NCBI RefSeq assembly: GCF_024679095.1
Contig: NW_026111294.1
Coordinates: forward strand, 186,001 to 250,000
Direction: 5' to 3'
Length of the DNA: 64,000 nucleotides
From: Eriocheir sinensis
Lineage: Eukaryota > Arthropoda > Malacostraca > Decapoda > Varunidae
Shown piece by piece: positions 43,439 through 54,917 of this stretch. Both the position numbers and the translations under genes were made by a program. The stretch's first letter is position 1. Every line of letters starts with the position of its first letter. The notes below the pieces were generated by a model. It was not told where the DNA came from, ran no database searches, and saw only the letters and a program-made list of their open reading frames with translations.

Positions 43439-44684
43439 AAATATTCTAATAAATATTCTTTTCATGTCTTCTTCCGTCTCACTAAGCATCAGGATGACAG
43501 GAACAATTTCACGCACAATAGCAAGGGTTTAGTGAGGCAGCTCAGCCGTCGACTCGTATTTATTCAGATTTGATCAGTGCCACTCAGACGCGTACCATCT
43601 GTATCTTTCCTTAATTCTTTTCTGCCTTAGACTCGTCTAGAATATCTTGAATCGAATATCCGTGTATGTGAGTAAGATCTTCGAGCAATGGCAAGAGCTC
43701 CCTACAATTATGTGAGACAAGTCGTAGTGTTGCAGAGAAAAGGATCCTGCTACTCCTGCCACTCCTCAAAAAACAAAGCAGAGAAAAGTTTACGTTCTTA
43801 AGTCCTATTTACGCTCAGCATCAAGTCTCGCGATGTGTTGTCCAATGCTGCCAACTCCTAAAGACTACTCGGCCCTACAAAGTCCTGAAATTGAACTATT
43901 TTTTCTTCATTACCTACGACGACTCAGGAAAAAAATCTCACTATGATAGGCAGTACTGTTTTATGTATATGACTATTTATGGTAACAATGAAAAATGTAT
44001 GTTTTAGGGTTTTGTGCAAAAATATCATTCTTATACTAAATAAATTATCTTCTGTTCTATAGTAAGTTTGACTCCTACCCACAACTCCTAATTACCCTAC
44101 GTTTTGTTCAAAATTTCTGAAGTTGCTAAATTTCCATACAAACGAAGAAATGAAACTGAATTACTCTCCGGATGGCAACACTGCACGGAATCGAGCTCAT
44201 GCAACGAGTTGAGCAACACATCGCGACGCCTGATGCCGGGGGTCGTGGCTGAAGAGACACGGGTAGGTAACACGCTTGGGTTTGAAATGGCTAAGAATGC
44301 CTAAAGAAATCGATGTGTTGCAGAAATAAGAAAACAAAGGAGAAGAAATATAAGCAGGTACACATTCATAGAGACGAGGGAAGACGCCAACCAACAACGG
44401 CAGCACGCTACAAGGTAATACAATCCAGGCGGCAACTGAACTATACATATATTGGGCCTTTGCTCTGTTAAAAAAGGTGAGATGGATCCAAGACTATGAG
44501 AAAACTTAAACTCTATAAGGAATAGTTCACCATAAATTTACCGACATAATGGCTGTATTTAGCACGGTAATATCACAATTAGATTCCACTACTCACAGCC
44601 TGCACGTTGATTTCAGGTTGCTCATGTGAACACGGCCTGCACGGACAGATCAGCAGTCAATCTTATTTTTTTTTTTATTCGCCT

Positions 44685-44687
<3 letters not shown>

Positions 44688-44756
<69 letters not shown>
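44688..44756. repeat. CA microsatellite
   Basis: About 34 repeats of (CA)n. Confidence 0.97.
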
Positions 44757-44760
<4 letters not shown>

Positions 44761-45183
44761 GCACCCGTCCTCAAAACCAAATAAACAGGAAAAGAAAGTA
44801 GCATCATGGTCTTAATATTCATAAAGTCAGCCTCTCACCCGAACTATTTACTTCACTCGAACAACTCAAGATGCACGTAAAGTCTTGTCTTGAGTCTAAA
44901 CTTAAACGTGGAAACTGTACCAGGGACCAACTAGATTTCTCAAGAACAACAATATTCACTCATAGCTTACCCATGTTATAACAATACTCCCTTCACTGAA
45001 TTTGTTTCGTTTCGTGTGAATCGGGGCCGCGGGAGGGGGGGAGGCATGCAGTTAGTAAGTTCAGAAGAGCAGTCAGCATGGAAATATCGATAAAAGATAG
45101 AAAGAGATGCAACATGGCGGCGGAATTTAAGAGGTAGAAGACTGTAAGTAAGAGGAAGGGAGCTGATGATACGAAGAGCCTTA

Positions 45184-46051
45184 CGGCCATAGTGTTAGAC
45201 TTCCCCATTCCCATCCCATCCCCATCCCTTACCCGTGGCCACAGACCGTAGTGTAAAGCGTCCCCATGTGGTTGGGGTTGCTTTACGCTACCCCGTGAGG
45301 GTGCGGATGGGGTGGGAAAAGTGTTGACTCCGCGGGGTAGAGAGCAGGACATCTTCGGCTTTTCCTTCGTATATTTCACGAGTAAATAGTGTTCTATTTG
45401 TTATTATAGAAGGGCATATATTGAAAAGTATCAGAATATTTGTATGACTGATATTATGTCGCAAACTTCGCTAAAGTTGATATATATTTTTTAGTTTGTA
45501 AAGTCTGTGGTGTTTCCATTTGATTGTAAACGTAAAGTTATTCCTGAAAATTCATTTATAATTGTCCCCCAGAATGGCAAAAGACGGCAGATTGATAACT
45601 AAATATGGCATTATTATGGGAATACTTAACATATACCATAAAAAAGGGTATTTCTTGGCGACCACCTTGATTTAAGACAAAAATGCCATAAATGACACGA
45701 CCTGGCAACCCCGGTGTGGCTGTCCAGGTGTGTGACGAGTCATGGATACCAACCTGTCTCATAAATTAACTTACCCGCGTTACTTGTTATTCACTTGTAG
45801 ATCAACAACGCTATTGTTTTGTTTTATGAGATATAATGTATATGAATACAATGTTGTGTAAAAAATGCATTATTTATCTCGTTTTCTGTAATTATTGGTT
45901 TGAAAGTGCTGCCAACATTATTATGACGTGCGGATTGGTGCCTCATATCTGTCCCGGGGATGGGAAGGTGACGGGGCGGCTTGTCCATACCCCAGTCCCG
46001 CGTATGGGGATGGGGACGGAAAGGGAATGGGGAAGACTAACACTATGGCCG
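45184..46051. mobile_element. Harbinger-type MITE (TTA target duplication)
   Basis: 868 bp with terminal inverted repeats CGGCCATAGTGTTAGACTTC at the left and, read from the right, CGGCCATAGTGTTAGTCTTC; the match continues through CCCATTCCC and more weakly beyond. TTA flanks both ends (45,181-45,183 and 46,052-46,054), as expected for PIF/Harbinger insertions. Inside is a hairpin (GTAGTGTAAAGC ... GCTTTACGCTAC, 45,249-45,292). No transposase is encoded. Confidence 0.78.
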
Positions 46052-46054
46052 TTA

Positions 46055-47227
46055 GACTCCACTCTGTCCAAGAGAGCTGTGTGAGTGGAGCCCCTCCACA
46101 CGTGAGATGCATACTCCATGCGTAACGTAAAGGGGCGCAAATGTCTACCCGGCTGGTGACCAAGTAACGATCTCATTCATACCTGGCCAGCCCCGAGGCC
46201 TACAGTGACTACAAGGTTAACCATGACTGAGGAGAATACTGGCGATAAAGGAATAGGTATCCTACTCCACACGCGGGTGGCGCGATTCACCCTTTTTTAT
46301 ATGCTCGTGCGGGACCTCACCTTTATCTTACCAGGAATAAGTTACCCAACCCATTCCAACAAGTCCATTTAGTATCCACAGGTCTACGTAATTCACAATT
46401 TCTCCCGGGTAATTACAACTCTTTTGCAAACGAAAAGATGAAAAAATGACAAAAGGAATTCTTTAACTTTTTTTCCCGTCATCGATTCTAGCATTATTGC
46501 AAACTTTGGTTTTTCGATAATTTCTTTGTGGAGTTGAAATCTCTGAAAAGTTACCCGCCGTGTTTCCCTTTCCCTTCCATCACGGCAGCCACCACGTGAC
46601 TAATTACCGAACTATCCTGAAGATGACGAGTGTAGCTCGTTTTTCATCCCTTTCCCTTGTATTATGACGATTGTATGAGAAGCCACGCTGGGGAGAAGGT
46701 ACAAATTCCTGAGGTACGAGTACTTGCCAGTTAATAAATAATCACTATCATCGATGACTTCAGCGATTACCTAATCATATAAAAAATAATGTTATGAATT
46801 ATATGAGACGACGAAATGAGAAAATATAGGAAATGCATACAAATCAAAAGAGTGACAACGATACGAGTGAGCCACACAATAGGTATAAATGACAGGGACA
46901 GTTAGGCAGACAAAACACCTGTGCTTAGTTAAATTTCATCCTTGTAAAACATTCACTCACCTATTTACTGGGAAGGAGTCCAAACCAGATTCTGCCACAG
47001 TCTTGCGCTTGTTCTTTGAGTACTTGGATCCCAAACAAACGCCAAAGGCCGCCACGCTGCTGGCATTACTACGTCCACTCTAGCGGCGCGAGGACTACAG
47101 GAAAGGTTAGCGATGATACGGCAGCTCCTTTCAACAAACTCCTAGAGTACCCCCCCCCCCCTTATCATCATGATATATTTCTCTTATGTTATATATTATG
47201 TTATTTTCTATGCATCTATCTGTACAT

Positions 47228-47290
<63 letters not shown>

Positions 47291-48600
47291 TATCCCGATG
47301 AACCGTCTCGATACCCACGGGTGAGCAGCGGTATTACTTGAACAACTTTGTCCTCGCCGCATCAACACCCGGGTTTGGTGCAGCCGTCCCACGCACAACC
47401 AGAGGTCAAAGGGCACGTCTGGGCTACCTTGGATGGCAACAGCTGTCCATAAGGCCTAGGCGAGCTTATTGGAGGCGAGAGAGACAATTTCGCGTCGCAA
47501 AACAATGTATGCTATGTAGTATTATGTCAACACGGACTTGTGTTTGCCTCGTCTGACCGTAGGAAATGTAAGGGTACTGTGAGGTAATTGTAAGGTAAAT
47601 GTTATGGTAAATGTATAGGGAAGGGCATTGTAAAGAATCACGTGTCCGATAATGCTCGGAGCCTTAGTGCGACATGGGGTTTGGGAGAGGCGGGTGGACT
47701 GCTGGGCGAATTCGTTTTATTTTCATATTATTATTCTTGAGCTTATCAGAGGTGCCAGTCACACGGTTTCTAGTTGACAGATCACCTCACTGCCACCTGC
47801 TACCTATTATATTCTGTAAGCGGATACGGGTACTACACATTAATAAATCTATATATATTAATTAAGATGAGTGCGAAAACTACATACGATCCTCGAGTCC
47901 GGGAGCGGAGGACGGAAAAAAAATAAGGAAGAAAATTGGGAGCAGCGGAAAGGGAGAGTTGAATGTCGTGGAGTGACTTGTACAACTTTTTGGCCACTCC
48001 TATGTACTCTACTCGGGAGCAGTAAGTGGCGGGCTTCTTTTTTCATTATTGTTTTCTTTTTTTTCACGCCCTTGAACTGTCTCCATATCTGTAAAAAAAA
48101 TCGCCGGAGCAACACCTGAGTGGGAAGATTTCGTGCCTCATTGCTAACTATTCTTGCGTCAGATGTAATAATTATTCAGTATTTCAATGAGCTCCGCACA
48201 CCATTCCCACCATCTCCGAGGAACTATAACATGGGTCGTATTATAAGACACCTCGTCACCCAAGTACGCATATTTTATAAGGGTTTCGTAGCAGGTGTGG
48301 GCATTTCCAGTAGTAGTTTTATGACCCTGGCGGCGGATGCTCAAACGGTCGTATCTCAACATTTGGTACTAAATCCGCCATTGTGGTCGCAAGTGCTGCC
48401 CCGTGCGATGTTCAAAAAACGTCCTAGACGCCATCTTGTGCCCCTCAGCCTGACTGCTCGGGAGCGGGGCTAGATCCGACCAGTTTCCGTCCTAACCCGT
48501 CGCCATTGAAGAAGTGTTTCCGCCTCATCCACATCTCCACCTCTATACACAATATAAGGTACGTGTTTGAGCTCCTACCTTTGTATAGCTTTACATTAAG
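46055..48600. other. No recognised gene
   Basis: Apart from (CA)n at 47,230-47,287 and a C-run at 47,150-47,161, I see nothing that supports a gene or a known repeat family. Confidence 0.55.
47230..47287. repeat. CA microsatellite
   Basis: About 29 repeats of (CA)n. Confidence 0.97.
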
Positions 48601-48601
48601 G

Positions 48602-48932
48602 TGGCAAGAGTCACATGAAGGACAATTACGATGATACGTGGGCTGGTTATGGAGAAATAAGGTAGGGCTCATGAGGCAGTGATGTGGGTTGTTTTCATCA
48701 ATATTTCTTAATCCCATGGAGTTCTTAAAGCTTCCATGCATATGAATATTGTTGTTTGAGCGTAGCAAGAGTCACATGAAGGACAATTACGATGATATGT
48801 GGGCTGGTTATGGAGAAATAAGGTTGGGCTCATGAGGCAGTGATGTGGGTTGTTTTTATCAATATTTCTTAATCCCATGGAGTTCTTAAAGCTTCCATGC
48901 ATATGAATAGCGTTGTTTGAGCGTAGCAAGAG
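48602..48932. repeat. 161-bp tandem duplication upstream of the HARBI1-like gene
   Basis: GCAAGAGTCACATGAAGGAC begins at 48,604 and again at 48,765, with nearly identical 161-bp units through CCCATGGAGTTCTTAAAGCT. A third start (GCAAGAGTCAC, 48,926) leads directly into the promoter-proximal region of the transposase gene. Confidence 0.92.
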
Positions 48933-49004
48933 TCACTGGGGCTGGGAAGGGCAGGGTGTTGTTCTACTTAATTCTAGTAATGTGGTTATTTCTGTGTTTC
49001 ACAG

Positions 49005-50564
49005 ATGGAGTATGTTGCGGTATACGTTTTCAATCGCAGACTGCGCAGAGAAAGGAGATATCGGGACCCACTTGACCCACTACACGTTAGTGATGAACAT
49101 CTGTTGCGGGTGTATAGATTTCCCCGTCAAGAAATCATCAGGCTCTGTGATGAGCTGCGTCCCCACCTGGAAAGGAGAACCAGGAGGGCACATGCACTCC
49201 CAACTCACACCCAGGTTCTGGCTGCACTAAGGTTTTTTGCAAGTGGCAGCTTCCAAACTGTTATTGGAGACACTGTTGGAATGGACCAATCAAGTGTTAG
49301 TAGGGCCATTGACAAAGTAACTCAAGTACTTTGTGTAAAGGCCAGTCAAGAGATAAAGATGCCAACCACAGCAATAGATATCAACAGAGCTATGCAGGAC
49401 TTCAGACGCACTGGTAACTTTCCAAGAGTGATAGGTGCCATTGATGGAACCCACATTCGCATCAAGGCCCCAGAGGAAAATGAAGAGATTTATGTCAACC
49501 GGAAACAATTCCACTCCCTAAATATACAGGCTGTGGGTGGCACCAACAACAAGATCATCAGCTACGACACCAGTTACCCAGGGAGCACACATGATTCCTT
49601 CATATGGAGACACTGTGCCCTTAAGCGGTTCCTTGCTGGTCATTTTGGAGATGCTCTTTTAATAGGTATGTTTCCTTATATATTCCATGTAATTCTATCA
49701 AATTACCTGTGCTTTCGTACCACATGCCTACATGTTCAGATTTTTGCCTGCATAGAAGAAACCTCATAATTGTATATTATATCTTGTGATTACATGTTAA
49801 TGAATGTTAACCTTCTAGACATGTCATATTGTTATGATAACAAAACTCTTAGTAGAACTGCATATGACATTAAAAATTTTAACATAGTTTTCATGCATTT
49901 CGTAGTGGAAAGACTGTCTCACATAACACTACATTGTCAATGCCACATCATGTTACTCATCAAGCTCGTCTATACATGATGTCAACAGTAAATGGTATTA
50001 TTATGAGGGTCTGGCAGTTCAACAACTTTCTTAGTGATTACAAGCAGCCAGCCACAGTTGGGTTACCATCAGTACAAAAGTAAGAAAATATCACTGCAAT
50101 TTTTTAGCATTATTGACAACACCAAGGCACAGCTACCCATACTCAAATTGTTCCTACGTAAATGAATAATGAATTAATGAATTTTCCATTTCACAGGAGA
50201 CAGTGGGTATCCTCTGGAGCCATTCCTGATGACCCCAGTTGTACACCCGACAACACCTGGGGAGGAACGCTACAACCAGAGCCATCGAAGGACAAGATGC
50301 ATTGTTGAGCGGACGTTTGGGATCCTCAAGTCAAGGTTCAGGTGCCTTCACGAGTCAGGAGGAAGTTTGCAGTACGACCCCGAGAAGACAATGAAGATTG
50401 CGACTTCTTGCATGCTCCTGCACAACTACTGTGTGGATCGTCGCATTCCCTATGTTGGTGATCTTGTGCAAGAAGAAGAAGTACCAGTTCAGCCTGTGAG
50501 AGACAACAGACAGGTTCCTGGTCAAGTTGTCAGGCAGGAAATTATTAGAAACTTCTTTTCCTGA
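49005..50564 (+). CDS. HARBI1-like: HARBI1-like DDE nuclease (PIF/Harbinger transposase), two exons
   Basis: Exons 49,005-49,665 and 50,197-50,564 join across a GT-AG intron (TTTTAATAG|GTATGT ... TTTCACAG|GAGACAG) to give 342 aa, close to the usual 340-350 aa of HARBI1. The N-terminal helix-turn-helix region reads THTQVLAALRFFASGSFQTV and VGMDQSSVSRAID. The DDE_4 nuclease motifs are intact: D147 in VIGAIDGTHIRI, D197 in YDTSYPGSTHDSFI, E258 in TRCIVERTFGILKSRFR; GDSGYPLEPFLMTP crosses the splice junction. It would cut and paste Harbinger DNA together with a Myb-like partner, which is encoded on the opposite strand at 54.9-56.5 kb. No stop or frameshift is present. I could not find terminal inverted repeats, so a domesticated host gene remains possible. 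Confidence 0.95.
49666..50196 (+). other. Intron of the HARBI1-like gene
   Basis: 531 bp, AT-rich, with GTATGT donor and TTTCCATTTCACAG acceptor. Phase: one base of a Gly codon lies in exon 1. Confidence 0.92.
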
Positions 50565-50651
50565 GTATAGGTAGGCATATATGTAGACCTTGCAGTTATT
50601 AATAGATTGCTTTCATATGTAAATGTGCAGAACTCACAGTTGGAGCATAAG

Positions 50652-50657
50652 AATAAA
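50652..50657 (+). promoter_or_regulatory. Polyadenylation signal AATAAA of the HARBI1-like gene
   Basis: AATAAA 88 nt after the stop codon. Confidence 0.6.
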
Positions 50658-50757
50658 ACAAGAAACCATAATGACCACATGCTCATCTTTCTTGATCTGA
50701 ATTTGTTAATTATTATTAATATCTAATTAATATCAGCTTACACCTGCAGATTGCGTA

Positions 50758-51110
50758 TGGTGCACCGGTGGCCGAGTGGTCAGCGTGTGTACGATCCAGA
50801 GGACTGTACACCCATTGCAAGACGCTGAGAGAATTCAGCCATGGACACTTGGTGGAGGGTTACCAACATGCTGCCCAGATCTTCAGTCAACCTAAACTTC
50901 TGCATCTTTGATCAAGAGAGGCACCAGGGGCTAACACTTCCTCACCACACATTCTCATCACCTAGTTTGATACCCTAATTGTCCCTCTCACATACCTTAT
51001 ACATTTCAGCACTCTGTACTCTTGACTTGCTTATCATCCTCTTCAACTCTTTAATTGTTGGCCATTTCTCTGCTTCATATAACATAACTAACCTCACATA
51101 TGCACAGTAG
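50758..51110 (+). mobile_element. Second SINE family, copy 1 (tRNA-Ser-like head)
   Basis: Begins GGTGGCCGAGTGGTCAGCGT, a box A-like tRNA-Ser start, then CAGCCATGGACACTTGGTGG, AGGGTTACCAACATGCTGCC and TCTCATCACCTAGTTTG. The body recurs about 390 bp downstream. Box B is not clear, so the SINE label rests on the head and on the repetition. Confidence 0.6.
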
Positions 51111-51149
51111 CCATTTAACTTGTTCCTTAACCATGTGTTTCAGAATGTG

Positions 51150-51400
51150 TGTACGTGGTGATCCATAGGACTCGTTTCCCACCGCAAGATGCTGAGAGTT
51201 TCAGCCATGGACATGTGGTGGAGGGTTACCAACATGCTGCCCAGCAGATCTTCGGTCAACCCTAACTTCAGCGTCTTCGGTCAAGAGGTTCACCACTTCC
51301 ACACCACACAGTCTCATCACCTAGTTTGGTACCCTACTTGTCCATCTCACATACCCCATGTATCTCAGCATTCTGCACTCTTGCCCAGGGAGTGCGGATA
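51150..51400 (+). mobile_element. Second SINE family, copy 2
   Basis: Shares CAGCCATGGACATGTGGTGG, AGGGTTACCAACATGCTGCC, ATCTTCGGTCAACCCTAACT and TCTCATCACCTAGTTTGGTA with the copy just upstream. The tRNA-like head is missing. Confidence 0.6.
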
Positions 51401-51972
51401 TTGATTAGTGATGAACCAGGTTGGCGAGGAATGTTTATGGAGGAATGGGAAGGTGCTCATTGCTGGTAAAACTAAAACCCATTTCAATGAAATAACATTC
51501 TGATGAACCCCAGCAGTGAGGTAGTCAATTTACCAAAAGGCACAACAACCCCTTAATCATATTAAAAGCATATGACTGACCTGTGTGATTATCTTCCTGT
51601 GTTTATGACTGTAATTATTTATCCTATGTACTGTAATGACTGTTGTGCTAACTGAAGCTGTACTGTTCATACCACAGGTTAATCAAATAAAAAGCATATG
51701 GATCACTGCGTAATGTGTGATTACTTTTTTCTATAATTATGATTTCTTTTTACCTACAAGAAAGTAACATACCTTCTTGTATAATGGCTTGCTGGAATGC
51801 GTACACTTGTCCAGAAAGGCCATTTTGAATCTCTTTAGAACCACAAAAAACTTTTAAAAATATTCATTTTTACTGTCAATGAACAATGTTACATACACAA
51901 ACTAAAATAAAGGGCGTAAAACTGCTCAAAAGGGCATGCGTATATATATGTACTAAACACTTCCCTAAGAGG

Positions 51973-52127
<155 letters not shown>

Positions 52128-52377
52128 ACTAAACACTGAACGGGTTAAGCAAAGGAAGCAGCTCGAGGGCAAGGGCACAAAAAAATAAAACCAAATACAA
52201 ATCACTGCTCCAATAAAGAGTTAAGAGGAGAGGACAATTTGTGGGTGTCCTGATCAATATTCTCCTCTTGAAATAGTGTGTTGTAGGCAGGAGGAAAAAC
52301 AGATGAAGGAAGATTGCTCCAGAGTTTACCAGTGTAAGGGTTGAGTGAAAATGCTACTGGTTAACTATTGCATAAGG

Positions 52378-52980
52378 GATTTATTTCGACAATAAAGGGA
52401 TGAGCTCCCACCAGGGGATGGCCACGGCAGACGAGTTTCCATCTCTCCAGACACTCCCTTGCTTTCTCAAAGTTTCAAGGACCTTTCACCCCTCTCCCTA
52501 ACGTACTCTTGCACCCTATCTCCATTTCACTGGAGATTTTCTCTAACATTCCCTCCCTCTCACTCACATATCATAGACTCTTACTCTCCTCACTTCGCTC
52601 CATGTGACCAAACCACTTTAAAGTCTGCCCTTCACTTCTTCCCCTCATCCCCATGACCTATTCCAAAACGCTCATACACACTTGCATTACTCATTGCAGC
52701 CATTCTAGTCACACCACAAGCACTTCTCAAAAAACTCCTTTCCACTGCCTGCATTCTAGACCTATTGACTTTCATGTTTCACTAGCATATGTGAGGGTTG
52801 GTACTATTACTGTATTTCTCAAATCCCTCTTTACCTCCATGCTCACACTTCTGCCATTCATGATACGTCCCAAAGACTCTACCACCCTTCTTCCTTGCAA
52901 TGCCCTTTCTCTTGTCTCTCCCTCCATACCCCAATGCTTGCACATAACTAATCCAAGGTATTTACACTCATCATTCAAAA
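52378..52980 (-). pseudogene. RTE-like LINE remnant (RT C-terminal end and 3' UTR)
   Basis: The minus strand reads ECKYLGLVMCKHWGMEGETR, ERALQGRRVVESLGRIMNGR, VSMEVKRDLRNTVIVPTLTY and ASET (52,978-52,772), the region after the RT palm in RTE-type LINEs. Beyond that, QWKGVF and LKWFGHMERSEES are recognisable through stops. It ends in an untranslated tail containing GGAGCTCATCCCTTTATTG and AATAAA. It is an inactive fragment. Confidence 0.75.
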
Positions 52981-53369
52981 TTATTTTGCATTTATTTTCA
53001 CATAAAAATAATCATTCTCTACCTCAATTGCCTTATCCCACCCATGAAACCAAATTAAATACATATTTGTACCTTTAGTTGCACATATGAGTCTGGTATG
53101 AGATGAAACGGGAGCAAATAACATCAGTACCAAAGGTCTTTACTAAATATCACAGTTGAGATGAACGAATAGACCCAAAACAGGGTTTGCATACAATGTA
53201 TACAAAACCTACATCAATATTGCACATTAAATAGCTTGTCCTGTTTGAACAGTGTCCAGTAGCAGTGGCACAACTTACAAGTAACTGTGCCATGCATAGT
53301 TCTGACAATAGTGTGCATGATAAAAAGACTACCACAGCCTATCACAGGAGTTGCAGATATCACATGCAA

Positions 53370-53910
53370 ATGTAACACAATATATTGACTAGGTGACATG
53401 AATGACACATGTATATCACAGTGATTCCCAATATCACACATACATAATGCATAAATATATTCAATGGCTATTTGTGTTTGTGACATGAACGACACACATG
53501 GATATCACAGTGATTATTCCAAAGCTTTTGACTTCACATTATAAAAATATAACAGTTCTCTTACTTATCCACATTATAAAAATATAACTGTTCTCTCACT
53601 TATCCTACCTGTGAAACATAAGTAAATACATATTTGTACCTTTACTTGCGAGCAATTAACATCAGCACCAAAGTTCTGTACTCCATAACACAATATATTG
53701 ACTAGGTGACATGAATGACACATGTATATCACAGTGATTCCCAATATCACACATACATAATGCATAAATATATTCAATGGCTATTTGTGTTTGTGACATG
53801 AACGACACACATGTATATCACAGTGATTATTCCAAAGCTTTTGACTTCACATTATAAAAATATAACCGTTCTCTTACTTATCCACATTATAAAAATATAA
53901 CTGTTCCTCC
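53370..53910. repeat. 313-bp tandem duplication
   Basis: TAACACAATATATTGACTAG at 53,373 recurs at 53,686. About 230 bp after each start (ACATGAATGACACATGTATA, CCAATATCACACATACATAA, ATTATAAAAATATAACAGTT) are nearly identical. Confidence 0.92.
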
Positions 53911-54055
53911 TTCAAGGTGTAGGAGTTCTGTAGGCTTTGCTCGTCACCCGTCACTGATGGTGGGCTCGCCCAATGTGAAGGCATCGGGAAAGTCCACCGC
54001 ACAGTTGGGTCTTTGGCTAGTCGGGGGATAAATCCCCTGGCTACCCAGAGTACGT

Positions 54056-54854
54056 CAATGGACCGTATTGGCTATCCGGCGGTGACTCGGAGACAGGTAC
54101 TGTTTTGACTTAACTCGGTTCCTCTTTTCTAGTTTGGAAAAAAATAATAATGGCTGTCGTTTGGAGCCTTATGTCCAAACGTAGTACCTGCTGATAGAAA
54201 AAAATGCATTTATGCTTTGCTGGTAAGGTTTTAAGGTTTGCGTCTGTGTGTGGTGTGTGTGACCACTGAGGGGCGAATGTGACGCGTGCCACAGTCTCCT
54301 GAGCGGCCCAAACGGGCAAAACACAGCTTGGGAGGTTTCGTATTTTTTTGCCCAGCAGCTTAAAAATGATTGAACTTGCTGTTGAATAATTGCTAGTTGA
54401 AGTACCTGTAGCTATTTTGACCTCTGGCCTTAAGATAAGAGATTTACAGACATCCTCTCCAGCGAGAGGGCGTCTGTAAACACTTATCTTAAGACCAGAG
54501 GTCAAAAGCTTCGAACAATTATTTGACAGCAAGTTAAATCATTTTAAGCTACTGAGAGCAAAATAAAGCCCTGGGCAAAAAATACGAAACCTCCCAAGCT
54601 GTGTTTTGTCCATTTGGGCCGCTCAGGAGACTGCAGCCTGCAACATTCGGCCTCACTGGTCACACACACCACACACAGACGCAAGCCAAATCTGACCAGC
54701 AAAAGGTAAATCCTTTTTTTCTACCAGCAGGTACCACATTTGGCTCCAAACGACAGCCAGTATTATTTTTTTCTGAAATAGAAAAAAGGAACTGAGTTAA
54801 GTCAAAACAGTACTTGTCTCCGAGTCGCCGCCGGATAGCCAATACGGTCCATTG
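54056..54854. repeat. 800-bp foldback (near-perfect inverted repeat)
   Basis: Left arm 54,056-54,459 and right arm 54,464-54,854 are reverse complements over nearly their whole length, with a 4-nt centre (CAGC). Matching blocks include CAATGGACCGTATTGGCTAT at the outer ends, TTTTGACTTAACTCGGTTCC and TTTACAGACATCCTCTC at the centre. There is no ORF with family motifs. It could be a foldback transposon or a long-hairpin RNA source. No obvious target duplication is seen. Confidence 0.93.
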
Positions 54855-54889
54855 CAGAGACCTCAAGTTGTCAAACATGAGGTCTCTGC
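54853..54889. other. Short hairpin next to the foldback
   Basis: GCAGAGACCTCA and TGAGGTCTCTGC pair around a 12-nt loop, about 30 bp from the stop codon of the Myb-like gene. It could help transcript 3'-end structure, but this is inference. Confidence 0.6.
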
Positions 54890-54917
54890 AGGCGGGTGCT
54901 GCAGATAAACATGCACA

